Source: Gadus chalcogrammus
Taxonomy: Eukaryota; Chordata; Actinopteri; Gadiformes; Gadidae
Assembly: GCF_026213295.1 (NCBI RefSeq)
Contig: NC_079426.1
Coordinates: forward strand, 24,671,678-24,735,677
Direction: 5' to 3'
Length of the DNA stretch: 64,000 nucleotides
Below, one piece after another: positions 28,901-40,900 of the stretch (within the stretch, counting starts at the first letter, position 1; the number at the start of each line of letters is the position of its first letter). Both the position numbers and the translations under genes were made by a program. The notes beneath the pieces are model-generated. The model saw only the letters and a program-made list of their open reading frames with translations, made no database searches and had not been told where the DNA came from.

Positions 28901-31900
28901 TGCACTGTAAAAAAGAAAAGAAAAAAAAAAGCTGAGTTGAAATCAAATGTTAAGCTTGCTGGTAGTTCTACCAGGAGGACTCAAATCACGCGCGGCTGGC
29001 CGCCAATCACCAATCACCAGCTACCAATCACCTGCCTACACCTGCTCTATAAAGAGTAGTCTAACATATGTCTTTGCTGCTCAGGTCTTCGTTCAACGCA
29101 TACTGCTGCTTTACTGTGCTTCTGATTATCTCGTCGCTTATTTGCTACGTCGGTTAATACACACCAAGAGGTTATAACTTCGGATTCGTGCTGGTCGGCC
29201 TACTACTTCTGGTCCCGGCAAGCGAGCGCAGAAAGCCGTTCTTTTCGGTCCCCGGTATCCTCAACAACACCACCAACAAGTTCCCAACACGGACATCCGC
29301 CTGGTTCTACAAACCCTCGCCGAGTTGGTGCAAAGCATTGGCGCCAGGATGGACGCCGTCGAAACGCCATGCGGAACTCCCGGACGGGTCCAGGCCCCCA
29401 ACCCGCTGTCGTCGGTCGCCACGGCGCCTTTCTACTTCCAGCAACCATCAGGCTCGGCTTCCTCCGCCTTCACAGGCTACGCACCTGGCACGTGCCCTGC
29501 TACCATGGCTACTGCAGTCCCCGCGTTAGCCCCCGCAGCGTATTTTCTCTCACAGCTCTACAGTCCAGCTTCAGGTTGCGGCTCCCTCGGTTGGGTTAGG
29601 GGGTTTATTCCAAGGGCAATGGTTTGCTGAGGGATGGCCAGTCGAAGCTGGTACGTTCGCCCTCTGGTCAGAGTCGTCTGCGCTGTTCGAGCTTTACGCT
29701 ATCGTAGCAGCTAGCGTTCTGTGGGGCAAAGCATGGCGGCGTTAACGTATAACCATGTTTTGCGATAACAAAGCAGCGTCAAAACGGCTGGGAAGGTGGT
29801 CTTCCACAGCATACGGATTTTACATCCGGTTGAATTCGTTGAGTTCGTTGCACACGTCGGTGTGGTACAACACAGAACTCTACGTTCGCAATCAAAGGTT
29901 CATAATTATCTTTATACCGTGCACTGTTCGGTTAACTCCTTGTGTCTGAGGTTTTTCCCTTCACTTTAACATGAATGAAGTTGATGGGTTTTAGGCACTG
30001 TGGTAACTGATTATTATTAAAAGGTTTTTATTGACGAAGGGCCTTTTAGATTGGTTCAGCTGCTGCTCACTAACTCTCACGTTCCTCTGCTCGCAATGCG
30101 ATTCACATATCGTTCAATTTATTCAAAAGATCCAAAGACAAAGAACGGGTACATTATGGTATCATTTTATATTATTATTTAGTCTTATTGTTAATAGTTT
30201 CAGTCGCGTTGGTATTTAATTTTTCATTTGCTCGTTTAGCTACGTATGACAGTTAACAATGTTGGTGCAGGCCTATTACAATTATTTACGCGTGTAGGCC
30301 ACTCCAACTCACTCGATATTTCAAAAAGATTAGTGTGCTCTCTCAGAGCTGGGAGATTTCATCCTTATTTTAACATATTACTCGAGACGGTGTTTTCTCA
30401 CAGTTCTACGGGTTCATGCGTTCCCGGGTTCATGCGTTCATGCGTACACGTCTCTTACTCAGACTTTTCCCCCTACACGGGGTATTTAATTTTTCATTTG
30501 CTTGTTTAGCCATGTATGTCAGTTAACAATTTTGGTGTATTACAATTATTTATGTGTGTTGGCCACTCCAACTCACTCGATATTTTGAATAGATTAGTGT
30601 GCTCTTTCTGGGAGTTTCCATCCTTATTTTAACATATTACTCGAGTCAGTGTTTCTCACAGCGTTCTACGGGTTCATGTGTTCTACGGGTTCATGCGTTT
30701 TACGGGTTTATGCGTTCTCGGGTTTATGCGTTCTTGGGTTTATGCGCAAATGCGTACACGTCTCCTACTCAGACTTTTTCCCCTACACGGGGCCTAACTT
30801 TCGCTGATGTCACCTTCTCTGCAAGGCATTTTTCATCTAAAAAGCTGAACAAGGGTTGCCGGTCGTGTCTATCAAACGGCTGGGAAGGCGGTCTTCCACA
30901 GCTTACGAATCCTACATCCGGTCGAATTCATGGTTCTTCCTTCAAGCGCACACGATGCTCTAACGTCGGTTAAGGCAGGTTTATCACGTTTGCTACTACA
31001 GCTGTTTTTGGCGGCCTGTTTCCATTCCAGTCTTAGTCTTTGTGTCAAGGTGTCACTTTTGTTTTTATTAGTTTAGACACGTTCATACTCTTTCTTGTGA
31101 TATGTGATAAGTATTTTAAGAAGCTGCATTTCCCTCACATAGCCACAAGGGGAGCAAAACCTTATTGAAGGCTGCTCCACCACAGAAGGAGCCGAAGCCT
31201 TTACGTCACCCCGGCCACGCCCACTAGGCCACGCCCACTTGACGTCCTCTCTAGCGGGTGGTTTCGAACTCGAGAGGCCAGAGATCAATAGGTAGACGGC
31301 AGAGAGCCACCCCGGGCCTATGCCCGGGGGCTTGAAGTAGATCACGGTATTTTTCCTCTCTCACGCGTTAGATACAATTCCCTCCGTTAAGCTTCAGTTA
31401 CCATACCAAAACATGCCGACTTTATAATGAATGAAGTCAGTTAAAAGCATCCCGGGATTGGACAACTTTCTTCAAGAATATGCAACATATTGAAATTCCG
31501 TTTAGGTATCATCAAAGATACAAGTGCGTAGATTTGTTAAATAAGGTAAACGGTCGAAAATGGATGTTATGTCTAAAACAGTTGAAGTTCCGTTTGGACA
31601 AGACGTTATTAGTTTATTGCCTAGTTTAGGTCAACGGAAATGAAGACATTTTAGCAGTCTTATTTTGTAAAAACACTTTCAGTCTCGTTCGTATTCGCCA
31701 ACAACATTGCACTACGCATTTAATTATAGTATTGTCATATGACCAGCATTGTTTTCCTCACGCGATAAAGGTTTGTTGACGACATTTAGTCATAATTTTC
31801 GGTGTCAAAAGCAACACTATTTGCAACTACTGGTGGTGGTGGTTATCAGGTACTAAACTCATAAAGCAAAATGCGGCTATATAACTCAAGGTTAACCTGC

Positions 31901-34900
31901 AGCAACCCCGGCAAGTTCGACCACGTCGGTGGATCATCTAGAAAACACTCTTTGAGTTCGGTGTCACGTTGGTGGCATATCATGGAAAAAATAAAACTCA
32001 AGGTTCGCAGCGGCGACCCCGGTGAGTGCGTTGACCAAAGCGCAGCGGTAACAACTCGGGCACTCGTGACTATGACCACGTCGGCGGCACATTACTCATG
32101 CAGGGTATCTGCAGGTTTCAGCAAGTCAAATTTAAGACTTTTTAAGACCTTTTTAATACCACCTTGAATGAAATTTAAGACCTTAAACCGGCGATGGTGG
32201 GGGGGATCCCGCTGTATTACAACCCAAGCATAGCATGTGTGTCACTCAATGAGACTCATTCAAGTTGACTTTCTGTCTGTTTATTGAACATAAAGTGATA
32301 CTCCAGGGCTCCAGACTAACTTTTTCCTTGGGTGCACTGGTGCGCCAAAATTTTTAATTTGGGTGCACCAGCACGTATTTATGGTGCACCCAAGTTGTGA
32401 GTTGTTGAGAGGGGGGTGACAGCGTCTGGGCCCCCGGGCAGCTGCACCGGTTGCACCGTCGATATTTACGCCACTGATTAATTTTATTTTCACCATTAAA
32501 TAAATGCCTTCAGTAAGACCTGGGGGGTATACCACGAACCTCGTTGAACATACCCAGGCTTTCTTAGGAAAACCTGGCTCGACAGAGCCGCAACTCGCAA
32601 TCACAGTTAAATGGTACCACGACGCTCACTTTAGATTCAATTAGTAGAACCAGGTTTTCCGCTTTAGGAATGCGCGTTCACATAAAAGGGGCGTTTCTCG
32701 CGTCATTTGACTCACCCTTATGCAAAATAAATCGCGCAAGAGCGGTGTATTTCATCCAAGGCGAGCAATGTATTATTATGAACTCCTACGAGGAATTCAA
32801 AGTTCAAATCACAGCCAAGGGGAACACGGTTGCCCATAATATGGCTAGGGTGGCGTGCTGGCAAAAATAGCCGACCGTGTTAATTCGTAAGTGAAAAGAT
32901 TCAGCATATTGTCTAAAAAATATTATGTATCATCATCCCTTTTACCCCCATATATGTGGGGCCCCATGAATTGCGAGCCCAAGTACCGGGAATGCACTCG
33001 ATCTCCGACCCAATATCGGACGTGCACGTCAAGTTGCTTGCTTTTAGTGGCGTGGTTCAACGTCTCAAATATCAAAACAAAATCAGCCTTGTTGACGCTG
33101 CAGATTAGCTCATTTCGGATGAAAGGCGCTGGTCCGATGCGAGTTATATACGCCCTTTTGTCCCTTCCAGCAGTAAAGGTGCTCGCGATTTGAGAGTCAG
33201 GGAACATCAAACCGAAGAGATCTCCTATCCCCTCATTCGAGTTGTAGGACTGGTGCTTGACCACTGTGTTTAGAATCCACAACACCTCCGCTTTCAGTGT
33301 TGGTGTCGCACCAAATGCTACCCTCAGGTCAGTGCTAGCAGCGCGGACCGTCTGCGGCGGTGGCGCCGGGGCAGAGATGGAAAACGTAGAAATGGCTGGG
33401 GTCTGTGTGTGGCTCCAGGCAGAGGTTTTATGTTTTTGGCTCTGCATATGGCTGACGACAGCCTTAATCCCCATGGTGCTTGAATGTAGGCTACTTTTGC
33501 ACGGAATGCATCTGGCCTGTTCTGGGTTGGCAACGGACGCTAGCCAACCTCGGAAACGGACGTCTTCCAGCCAACTGACGTTGAACTTGCATTTACCCAT
33601 TGTTGCAGACTAGCTAGCAAGCGCGCAGACATCCGTTTATATATGCAGCTAGCAAGAAAGTAGCCCCTCGTACATCTCCTTCCCGAAAAGTCCCGCGAGA
33701 AAATAAATAAATTAAATAACCCTGCCCCGACAAATTTAAGACCTCTGAGTTATAAATTTAAGACCAGCATATGACATTTTTGACGAATTTAAGACTTTTT
33801 AAGGCCTTAAATTTAGAAAAATGAATTTAAGACTTTTTAAGACTTTTAAGACCTCCGCGGACACCCTGTCATGGTTGACTGCAGTAACCCCGGTGAGTGC
33901 GTTTACCACGTCAACGCACAACTGGGGCACAACTCAGGCACTAGTCGTGAGTTCGTTGCGTACGTCTGTGCGGTACAACACAGAACTCGACGTCCTACAT
34001 CCGGTAGAATTCAAGGTTCTTTCTTCAAGCGCACACGATGCTCTCTAACGTCGGTTAAGACAGGTTTCACACGTTTGCAACCATAGCTGTTTTTGGTGGC
34101 CTGTTTCCTTTCTAGTGTTGGTATAGTCTTGTGTCAAGCTGTCATTTTAGTTTTTATTAGTTTTAGTTACATTCATACTCTTTCCAGTGTTATCGTAATT
34201 CCATTTAGATATTATCGAAGTTACAAGTGCGTAGTTTTGTTAAATAAGGTAAATGGTTGAAAATTGATGTTATGTCTGGAACAGTTGAAGTTCCAGTCGA
34301 ACAAAATAACGTTATACGTCTTTATCGCCTAGTTTAGGTCAACTAAAATGAAGAGACATTTTAGCGGTCTTATTTTCGTAAAACACTTTTTAGTCTTGTT
34401 TTATTCGCCAACTATATTGTACTATGCATTTAATCACTGCTATTGTAACATGCCCAGCATCCACGTTGCGTCCAGTCTCGTTTTTCTCACGCGATAAAGG
34501 TTTGTTGATGACGACTCTTAGTCATAATTTTCATTGCCAAAAGCAACACTATTTGCAACTACCGGCGGTGGTGGTTATCGGGTACTAAATTCATAAAGTA
34601 AAATTCGGTTTCATAACTCAGGTTAACCTGCAGCAACCCCGGCGAGTGTGACCACGTCGGTGGATCATCTAGAAAACACTCTTGAGTTCGCTGTCACGTC
34701 GGTGGCGTACATAGGAAAATAAAACTCAAGGTTGCAGCGGCAACCCCGGTGAGTGCGTTGACCACGTCGGTGGTAACAACTCGGGCACTCGTGAGTATGA
34801 CCACGTCGGTGGCACGTTATCTAATACTCATGGTTTGACTGCAGTAACCCCGGTGAGTGCGTTGCTCACGTCGGTGGGAACAACTCAAGCACTCGTGAGT

Positions 34901-37900
34901 TCGTTGCGCACGTCGGTGCGGTACAACTCAGAACTCTAGTTTGTTGCAGCAACCCCGGTGAGTGCGTTGCCCACGTCGGTGGGAACAACCCAAGCACTCG
35001 TGAGTTCGTTGCGCACGTCGGTGCGGTACAACTCAGAACTCCACGTTCGCTGCAGCAACCCTGGTAGTGCGTTGACCACGTCGGTGGGCACAACTCGGGC
35101 ACATGCAAATTTAATTACCACGTCGGTGGCATAATATCAAACACTCAAGTGCAGGGCACTCGGAGTTCATTGAACACGTCGGTGTTCAACACGGAAGTAC
35201 ACAATATTTGCTGCAGCAACACCGGTGAGTGCGTGACCACGTCGGTGGCACATCAAGGGCACTCGTGATTTCGTTGACCACGTCGGTGTTCAACATGAAA
35301 GTTCACAATACTTGCTGCAACAACACCGGTGAGTGCGTGACCACGTCGGTGGCACATCAAGGGCACTCGTGAGTTCGTTGACCACATCGGTGGTTCAACG
35401 CGAAAGCACTCAGGTCACGCAGCGACCCCGGAGAGTGAATCGACCACGGCAGTTGGTACAGCACGAAAGCACTCGTGGCTCGCTGCGTAACAGCTGCAGA
35501 GTGCTCTAAATTTTAATTGATCTCGCTGAGGTATTTCAAGTCAACTGCTTTTACGTGATTCATCGATCTCGCTGACGGTTTTAAGCTTATCGTTTTACGG
35601 TATGTATGATTGACTCTTAATATGTCGTATATTGGGTATGCCTTTTATCTTCCAGAAGCAGTATAGATCCTTGTCCACTTCTTCTACGCGGGTATGTATG
35701 GTCTCATTACCTCCTTTCGCTATTCTATTTTTGGGGTCGGCTCCGCCCCTGCCAGTCCCGGCAGGACATGCCGAGTTATCACCTATTTCCGGCGTAGGCC
35801 TACGTCCTCTCTTTTGGGGAAGGCTCCGCCCCTGCTAGTCCTGGCAGGATACGCCGAGTCCGCACGTCACCCTGGATCAGTGACGGGGCTCATGCCAAAG
35901 ATTTACCATGCAAAATATTCCCATGTCGTTATTTAAATAAATCCTGTTCATACTTATCAGTGATCGAGTCTTCATGGGAGAAATGTTAAGCTTGCTGGTA
36001 GTTCTACCAGGAGGACTCAAATCACGCGCGGCTGGCCGCCAATCACCAATCACCAGCTACCAATCACCTGCCTACACCTGCTCTATAAAGAGTAGTCTAA
36101 CATATGTCTTTGCTGCTCAGGTCTTCGTTCAACGCACCTCCATCCACCCCACCACCACCAGGTCGGCCTCAGTCTACTTGTCCAGGGGAAGGCTCCGCCC
36201 CTGCTAGTCCTGGCAGGATACGCCGAGTCCGCACGTCACCCTGGATCAGTGACGGGGCTCATGCCAAAGATTTACCATGCAAAATATTCCCATGTCGTTA
36301 TTTAAATAAATCCTGTTCATACTTATCAGTGATCGAGTCTTCATGGGAGAACAAATACAATTCTAGCATAAGATTTTGTGTTCTTAAAGATCCCATGCCA
36401 TTCTATTTTATGGATGCTTTATTATAGGTATTAGTGGGCCTCAAACACAGTATTCAAAGACGTCCCCGAAATTCAGCCGTGGTGCAGAGTTACAGTCACT
36501 CCGAAACAGTCGCACATTGAGCTTCCCCCAAACGCGCTGTTTCGGTGGGCGTATCAAGGCAGGTCAAGGAGGGGGGTGGGGGTGTGGCCCTGAGCAGCTT
36601 GTAGCCACAGTACCATGCGCTCTGTATACGGTGGGCGTGTCAAGGCAGGTCAAGGAGGGGGGTGGGGGTGTGGCCCTGAGCAGCTTGTAGCCACTGACAG
36701 TACCATGCGCTCTGTTTACGGTGGATGTATCGCAATGGCTCGTAGAAACCCATATTATACATAGATATCTATATCATATAATATATAATATATATTATCA
36801 CCTGGCCCTGAGCAGCTTGTAGCCACGGTACCATGCGCTCTGTTTACGGTGGATGTATCGCAATGGCTCTTAGAAACCCATATTATACATAGATATCTAT
36901 ATCATATAATATATAATATATATTATCACGGCCAAAAGCTGTGTGAGCCTCCAGACGATACGTTATTATGAATCTCAAACGACCGCGTTTGATGTGGAAG
37001 TGGAAGAACCAGAGACGTCGGAGAACCCGACGAAGTCCTTTGTGATTCATTATATCGTCTGGACGCGCACACAGCTTTTGGCCGTGATAATATGTATTAT
37101 TTGATATAGATATCTATGTATTATATGATATCATTTAGATATAGAGCTCCAGGACTGTAACGCAAGTGTTGTACACTTCCTTGTTATTTGGATAACCGTT
37201 CTGCTGTTGGTGTGATGGCGCATAACACGTCGGACTCTCGTCTCTGGTATTTCTACAACGAGACTCGTAGTGGGGGTTATCTCAGCCATGGTTGAGAATG
37301 AATTGGGGGAAAGGAACTTTGGCTTTGACTCCCTGAAGTAGGCTACATGAACCACGACATGGAGGAGAAAGGGATTGTCGGCCGCGAATGTATCCCGCTT
37401 GAGCCCTGCTTCCCGCCGCCTCGGCATCGGTCAGCACTAATCACCGCCTCCTGAAGCCGAGGCGGTGGTCCATCGGCAGCGAGGCTCCGGCGGGAGACGA
37501 CCGCGGTCAACAATCCCTTTCTCCTCCATGTCGTGGTTCATGACTTCAGGGAGTCAAAGCCAAAGTTCCTTTCCCCCAATTCATTCTCAACCATGGCTGA
37601 GATAACCCCCACTACGAGTCTAGTTGTAGAAATACCATAGACGAGAGTCCGACGTGTTATGCGCCATCACACCAACAGCAGAACGGTTATCCAAATAACA
37701 AGGAAGTGTACCTACAACACTTGCGTTACAGTCCTGGAGCTCTATATCTAAATAATATAATACATAGAAATCTGTATCATTTAATGCATATTATGACGGC
37801 CAAAAGCTGTGTGCGACTCCAGACGATATTATGAATCTCAAACAACTGCGTCGGAGAACCAACGTCTCTGGTTCCACTTTCACATCAACCTGAAGTCGAC

Positions 37901-40900
37901 TGAACCGCGCGCTGCCTGCTGCCGGCTGCCCGCTGCCGGGCGATGGTGCCTCGCGGCAACCAGCGGCAATTCGCAGTTCATGTACTTCAGCGAGTCAAAG
38001 CCAAAGTTCCTTTCCCCCAATTCCTTCTCAACCATGGCTGAGATAACCCCCAATACGAGTCTCGTTGGAGAAATACCAGAGACGAGAGTCCGACGTGTTA
38101 TGCGCCATCACACCAACAGCAGAATGGTTATCCAAATAACAAGGAAGTGTACAACACTTGCGTTACAGTCCTGGAGCTCTATATCTAAATAATATCATAT
38201 AATACATAGATATCTATATCAAATAATACATATTATCACGGCCAAAAGCTGTGTGCACGTCCAGACGATATAATGAATCACAAAGGTCTTCGTCGGGTTC
38301 TCCGACGTCTCTGGTTCTTCCACTTCCACATCAATCTGTAGACAGAACCGTGCGCTGCCTGCTGCCTGCTGCCGGCGCGAGGCACCACCGCCCGGCTGCC
38401 CGCTGCCGGGCGGTGGTGCTTCGCGGCGGTGGTGCCTCGCGGCAACCGGCGGCAGGCAGCATGTCGCAGTTCATGTAGTTCGATGTCGTTCTGCCATTGC
38501 ATTCAAAATTCTGTAACTAGCCTGTTACTACGAACTTAGCAACTACCGTACACGTATTAGCATTTAGCACTAGCTCAATCACGACTCCTTCAGAATTCTT
38601 GTGGGTGGTTACGAACCAACCAAGTGGGCAGGGCCATGAATAATAATTTGACAACGCTACGTCACAGTGTCACCTTATCCAGATCGGCTAATTTCTTCTG
38701 CCTTTTTCCTTTCATTGCCCATTGCATTCAGCAGACAAACTGCATAGATTCCAAACTTACCACAGCTCACAAACTTATTCAGACCTATGATATTTAACAA
38801 ACAATAGGAAAAATGTGATTTTAATGGCATGGGCTCTTTAAAGTGCTTGGAAATTAAGTGCAAGATGCAAAGGATTGCATCATCAGTACTGCATTCCTGC
38901 TTACACGCAAACTGGTACACGTCTAACTTTTGGCTCGACATCCTTCATGAGCAGTGAAAACAAATTTTTCAAAACATTTCATAACAATCGAAGTGAAGGC
39001 CAAGGGACGGAAATCATTGTTTACTGTGGCACAGGGCTTTTTAGGCACTGGAGTTATAATTGACTTCTTTCACAGTGCTGGAACTGTGTGAATGTTTAGT
39101 GACTGAATATTGGACACCATGCTGTTGTTAGTTCCTCTGCACAGCTTTTGAGCAAAAAAAGATGGCAGGCCGTCAGGGCCTGCGGCCTTGCCCGTACGTA
39201 CTCTACTAAAGAGATGGCGGATGCTGTCCGGGTTGACTTCGAGGCAGCAGGTGTCATCAGTGTCGTGCAGGGACTGCAAAACCCTGTCATACTCCTGAGA
39301 GAAGTTTTGACGGTCGAATCTCAGGTAAAAGTCATTCAGCTTGTTTGATTTTTGGTGCTCGTCCAGGGTGATTATTTGTTTCTTTGCAGGGTTCATATTA
39401 GTGACTGTCAAACATACCTCCATGATGCTCCGTATGAGAATGCTGAGGATGTAGGTTCGTAGCAACGCCCCCCTAAGGTGGATACGCCCTTTCTCTCCTC
39501 TTGCTCCTCCTACTCCTCCATCCTGCTCTCCCTTTACATTCCTCTCTCCTCCTTTCTGTCCTCCTCCTGGGTCATCCTCTCTGCCTCCACCCTCCTCTTG
39601 GATCTCCGCCTCTCTGCTCCTCCTCTTCTCCTCGCAGCGTACGATGTGCATGGCATGGCCCATGTAGATGAGACTGGGCGTGGACACAAACACGATCTGG
39701 AGAACCTGGTGGTGAGGGACACGTTGAGGTAAGACGACATCAAAATGGTCACCTTGAAGCAAGGCTAATTATCAAGAAGCATGTTTGGACGTATTGGTTG
39801 AAATTTGTCATTCAGCAATCAATAAATATATAATTCGATAAATGAAGAAAATATTCTGATTCCTGTGTGGCTGTTGCCGGCCTGTAATAAGACTGTTCTT
39901 CCAAATATCCTACTCTTTCTTCAAGGAAGACTCCTACTCTAAATGTAATCAATAGGAGGCCGTAACATTAAGGCATTCTTTTTTCTAGCCATCATAAAAT
40001 TATTACATTAAGGCATTCTATTGATGGATCCTGGTCTAAAGTCTTGAATCAGATTCAATTTTCCTCTATAGGTTAAGGCAGTGGTTCTCAAACTATGGCA
40101 CGCGTACCCAGCGTTCACGCTAGACTTTTTCTTGGGCGGACAAATGTCCAACACTATTCCAGAATATCGGACATTTGGAATATCTTCCGGACGTTATTCA
40201 CTAATAATTAAATACCGTATTTTCCGGACTATAAGTCGCGTTTTTTTTGTAGTTTGGCTTGCCCTGCGACTTATATTTCGAAGCGACTTATATGCCAAAA
40301 TTGTGCGTACATAATCTTCGGCCGCAAGATGGCACCGTCATTCATTAGGCCTACAACTGAACGCTGCAAGCCTACTGCACCACCGAATAAATTATATTCT
40401 CGTCGTCATCGTCCTCAATGTCCTCCGGTTCAACCAAAGCTACCCCAGCCTTAGCTGCAATGTTGTGCAACATAGCTGTCACACATATCACAGCGCATGA
40501 CTTGGCCGGCGAAAACTGGAGCCCTCCGCTGGACTTGTGAAGGCATCTAGCGCAAGTTGCGCAACTTCCACCTCCCGATCGTGCGCTCAGGTTTAGGACC
40601 GCGGCGCATACGCGTCCGGTGGAATCCCGGTGTCACTGAATTCGGTATACTCTCAGAACTACGAGTGGGACCGACACACCTATATTCCTATTGCAATTTT
40701 ATTCAGTCTCTCCAGACTAAACGTTATTGTTTAAATGTTTAAAAATAGATGCGACTTATACACCGATGCGACGTATATATGTTTTTTTCCTCGTCATGGA
40801 GCATTTTTTGACTGATGCGACTAATACTCGGGAGCGACGTATAGTCCGGAAAATACGGTAATCACCAAAAGTCCACATTTAAACGACAAACGACACAAAC

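Larger units (their letters stand above)
28948..36351 (+). mobile_element. DIRS/Ngaro-like element with split direct repeats
   Basis: The segment at 28948-29100 (A1) recurs at 35984-36136 (A2). The segment at 35816-35983 (B1) recurs at 36185-36351 (B2). The order A1-internal-B1-A2-B2 is the split-direct-repeat layout of Ngaro/PAT elements, which integrate with a tyrosine recombinase. The interior has a Gag-like proline-rich stretch (about 29280-29570) and an RNase-H-like fragment (29593-29790). RT and recombinase are not found. It is inserted in the older LINE with CAAA on both sides (28944-28947 and 36352-36355). It probably moved with help from a complete relative. A hAT element is nested at 32101-33868. 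Confidence 0.7.
26636..39400 (-). mobile_element. Rex1/L2-like LINE, broken into four pieces by later insertions
   Basis: A 5'-truncated non-LTR retrotransposon on the minus strand. Pieces in element order are 39400-38842 ([33 protein letters not shown]), 36383-36356 (KSYARIVF), 28947-28087 ([45 protein letters not shown]) and 27060-26636 (3' UTR ending in AATAAAGTTGAACCTTGACC). The last piece matches the short-repeat tails of Rex1/L2-type elements. Between pieces lie a second LINE, a DIRS-order element and a TTAA element. Removing the last two restores [20 protein letters not shown] in frame. A poly-T run near 28920 has since damaged the frame. Without inserts it is about 1.9 kb. Confidence 0.85.

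Noticed and set aside
37131..38192. Open frames sharing FSTMAEITP at 37131-37427 and 37809-38192 as a small gene family
   Set aside because: They lie on inverted or direct copies inside a TTAA element, and a diverged counterpart occurs at 1156-1516. They are by-products of the repeat.
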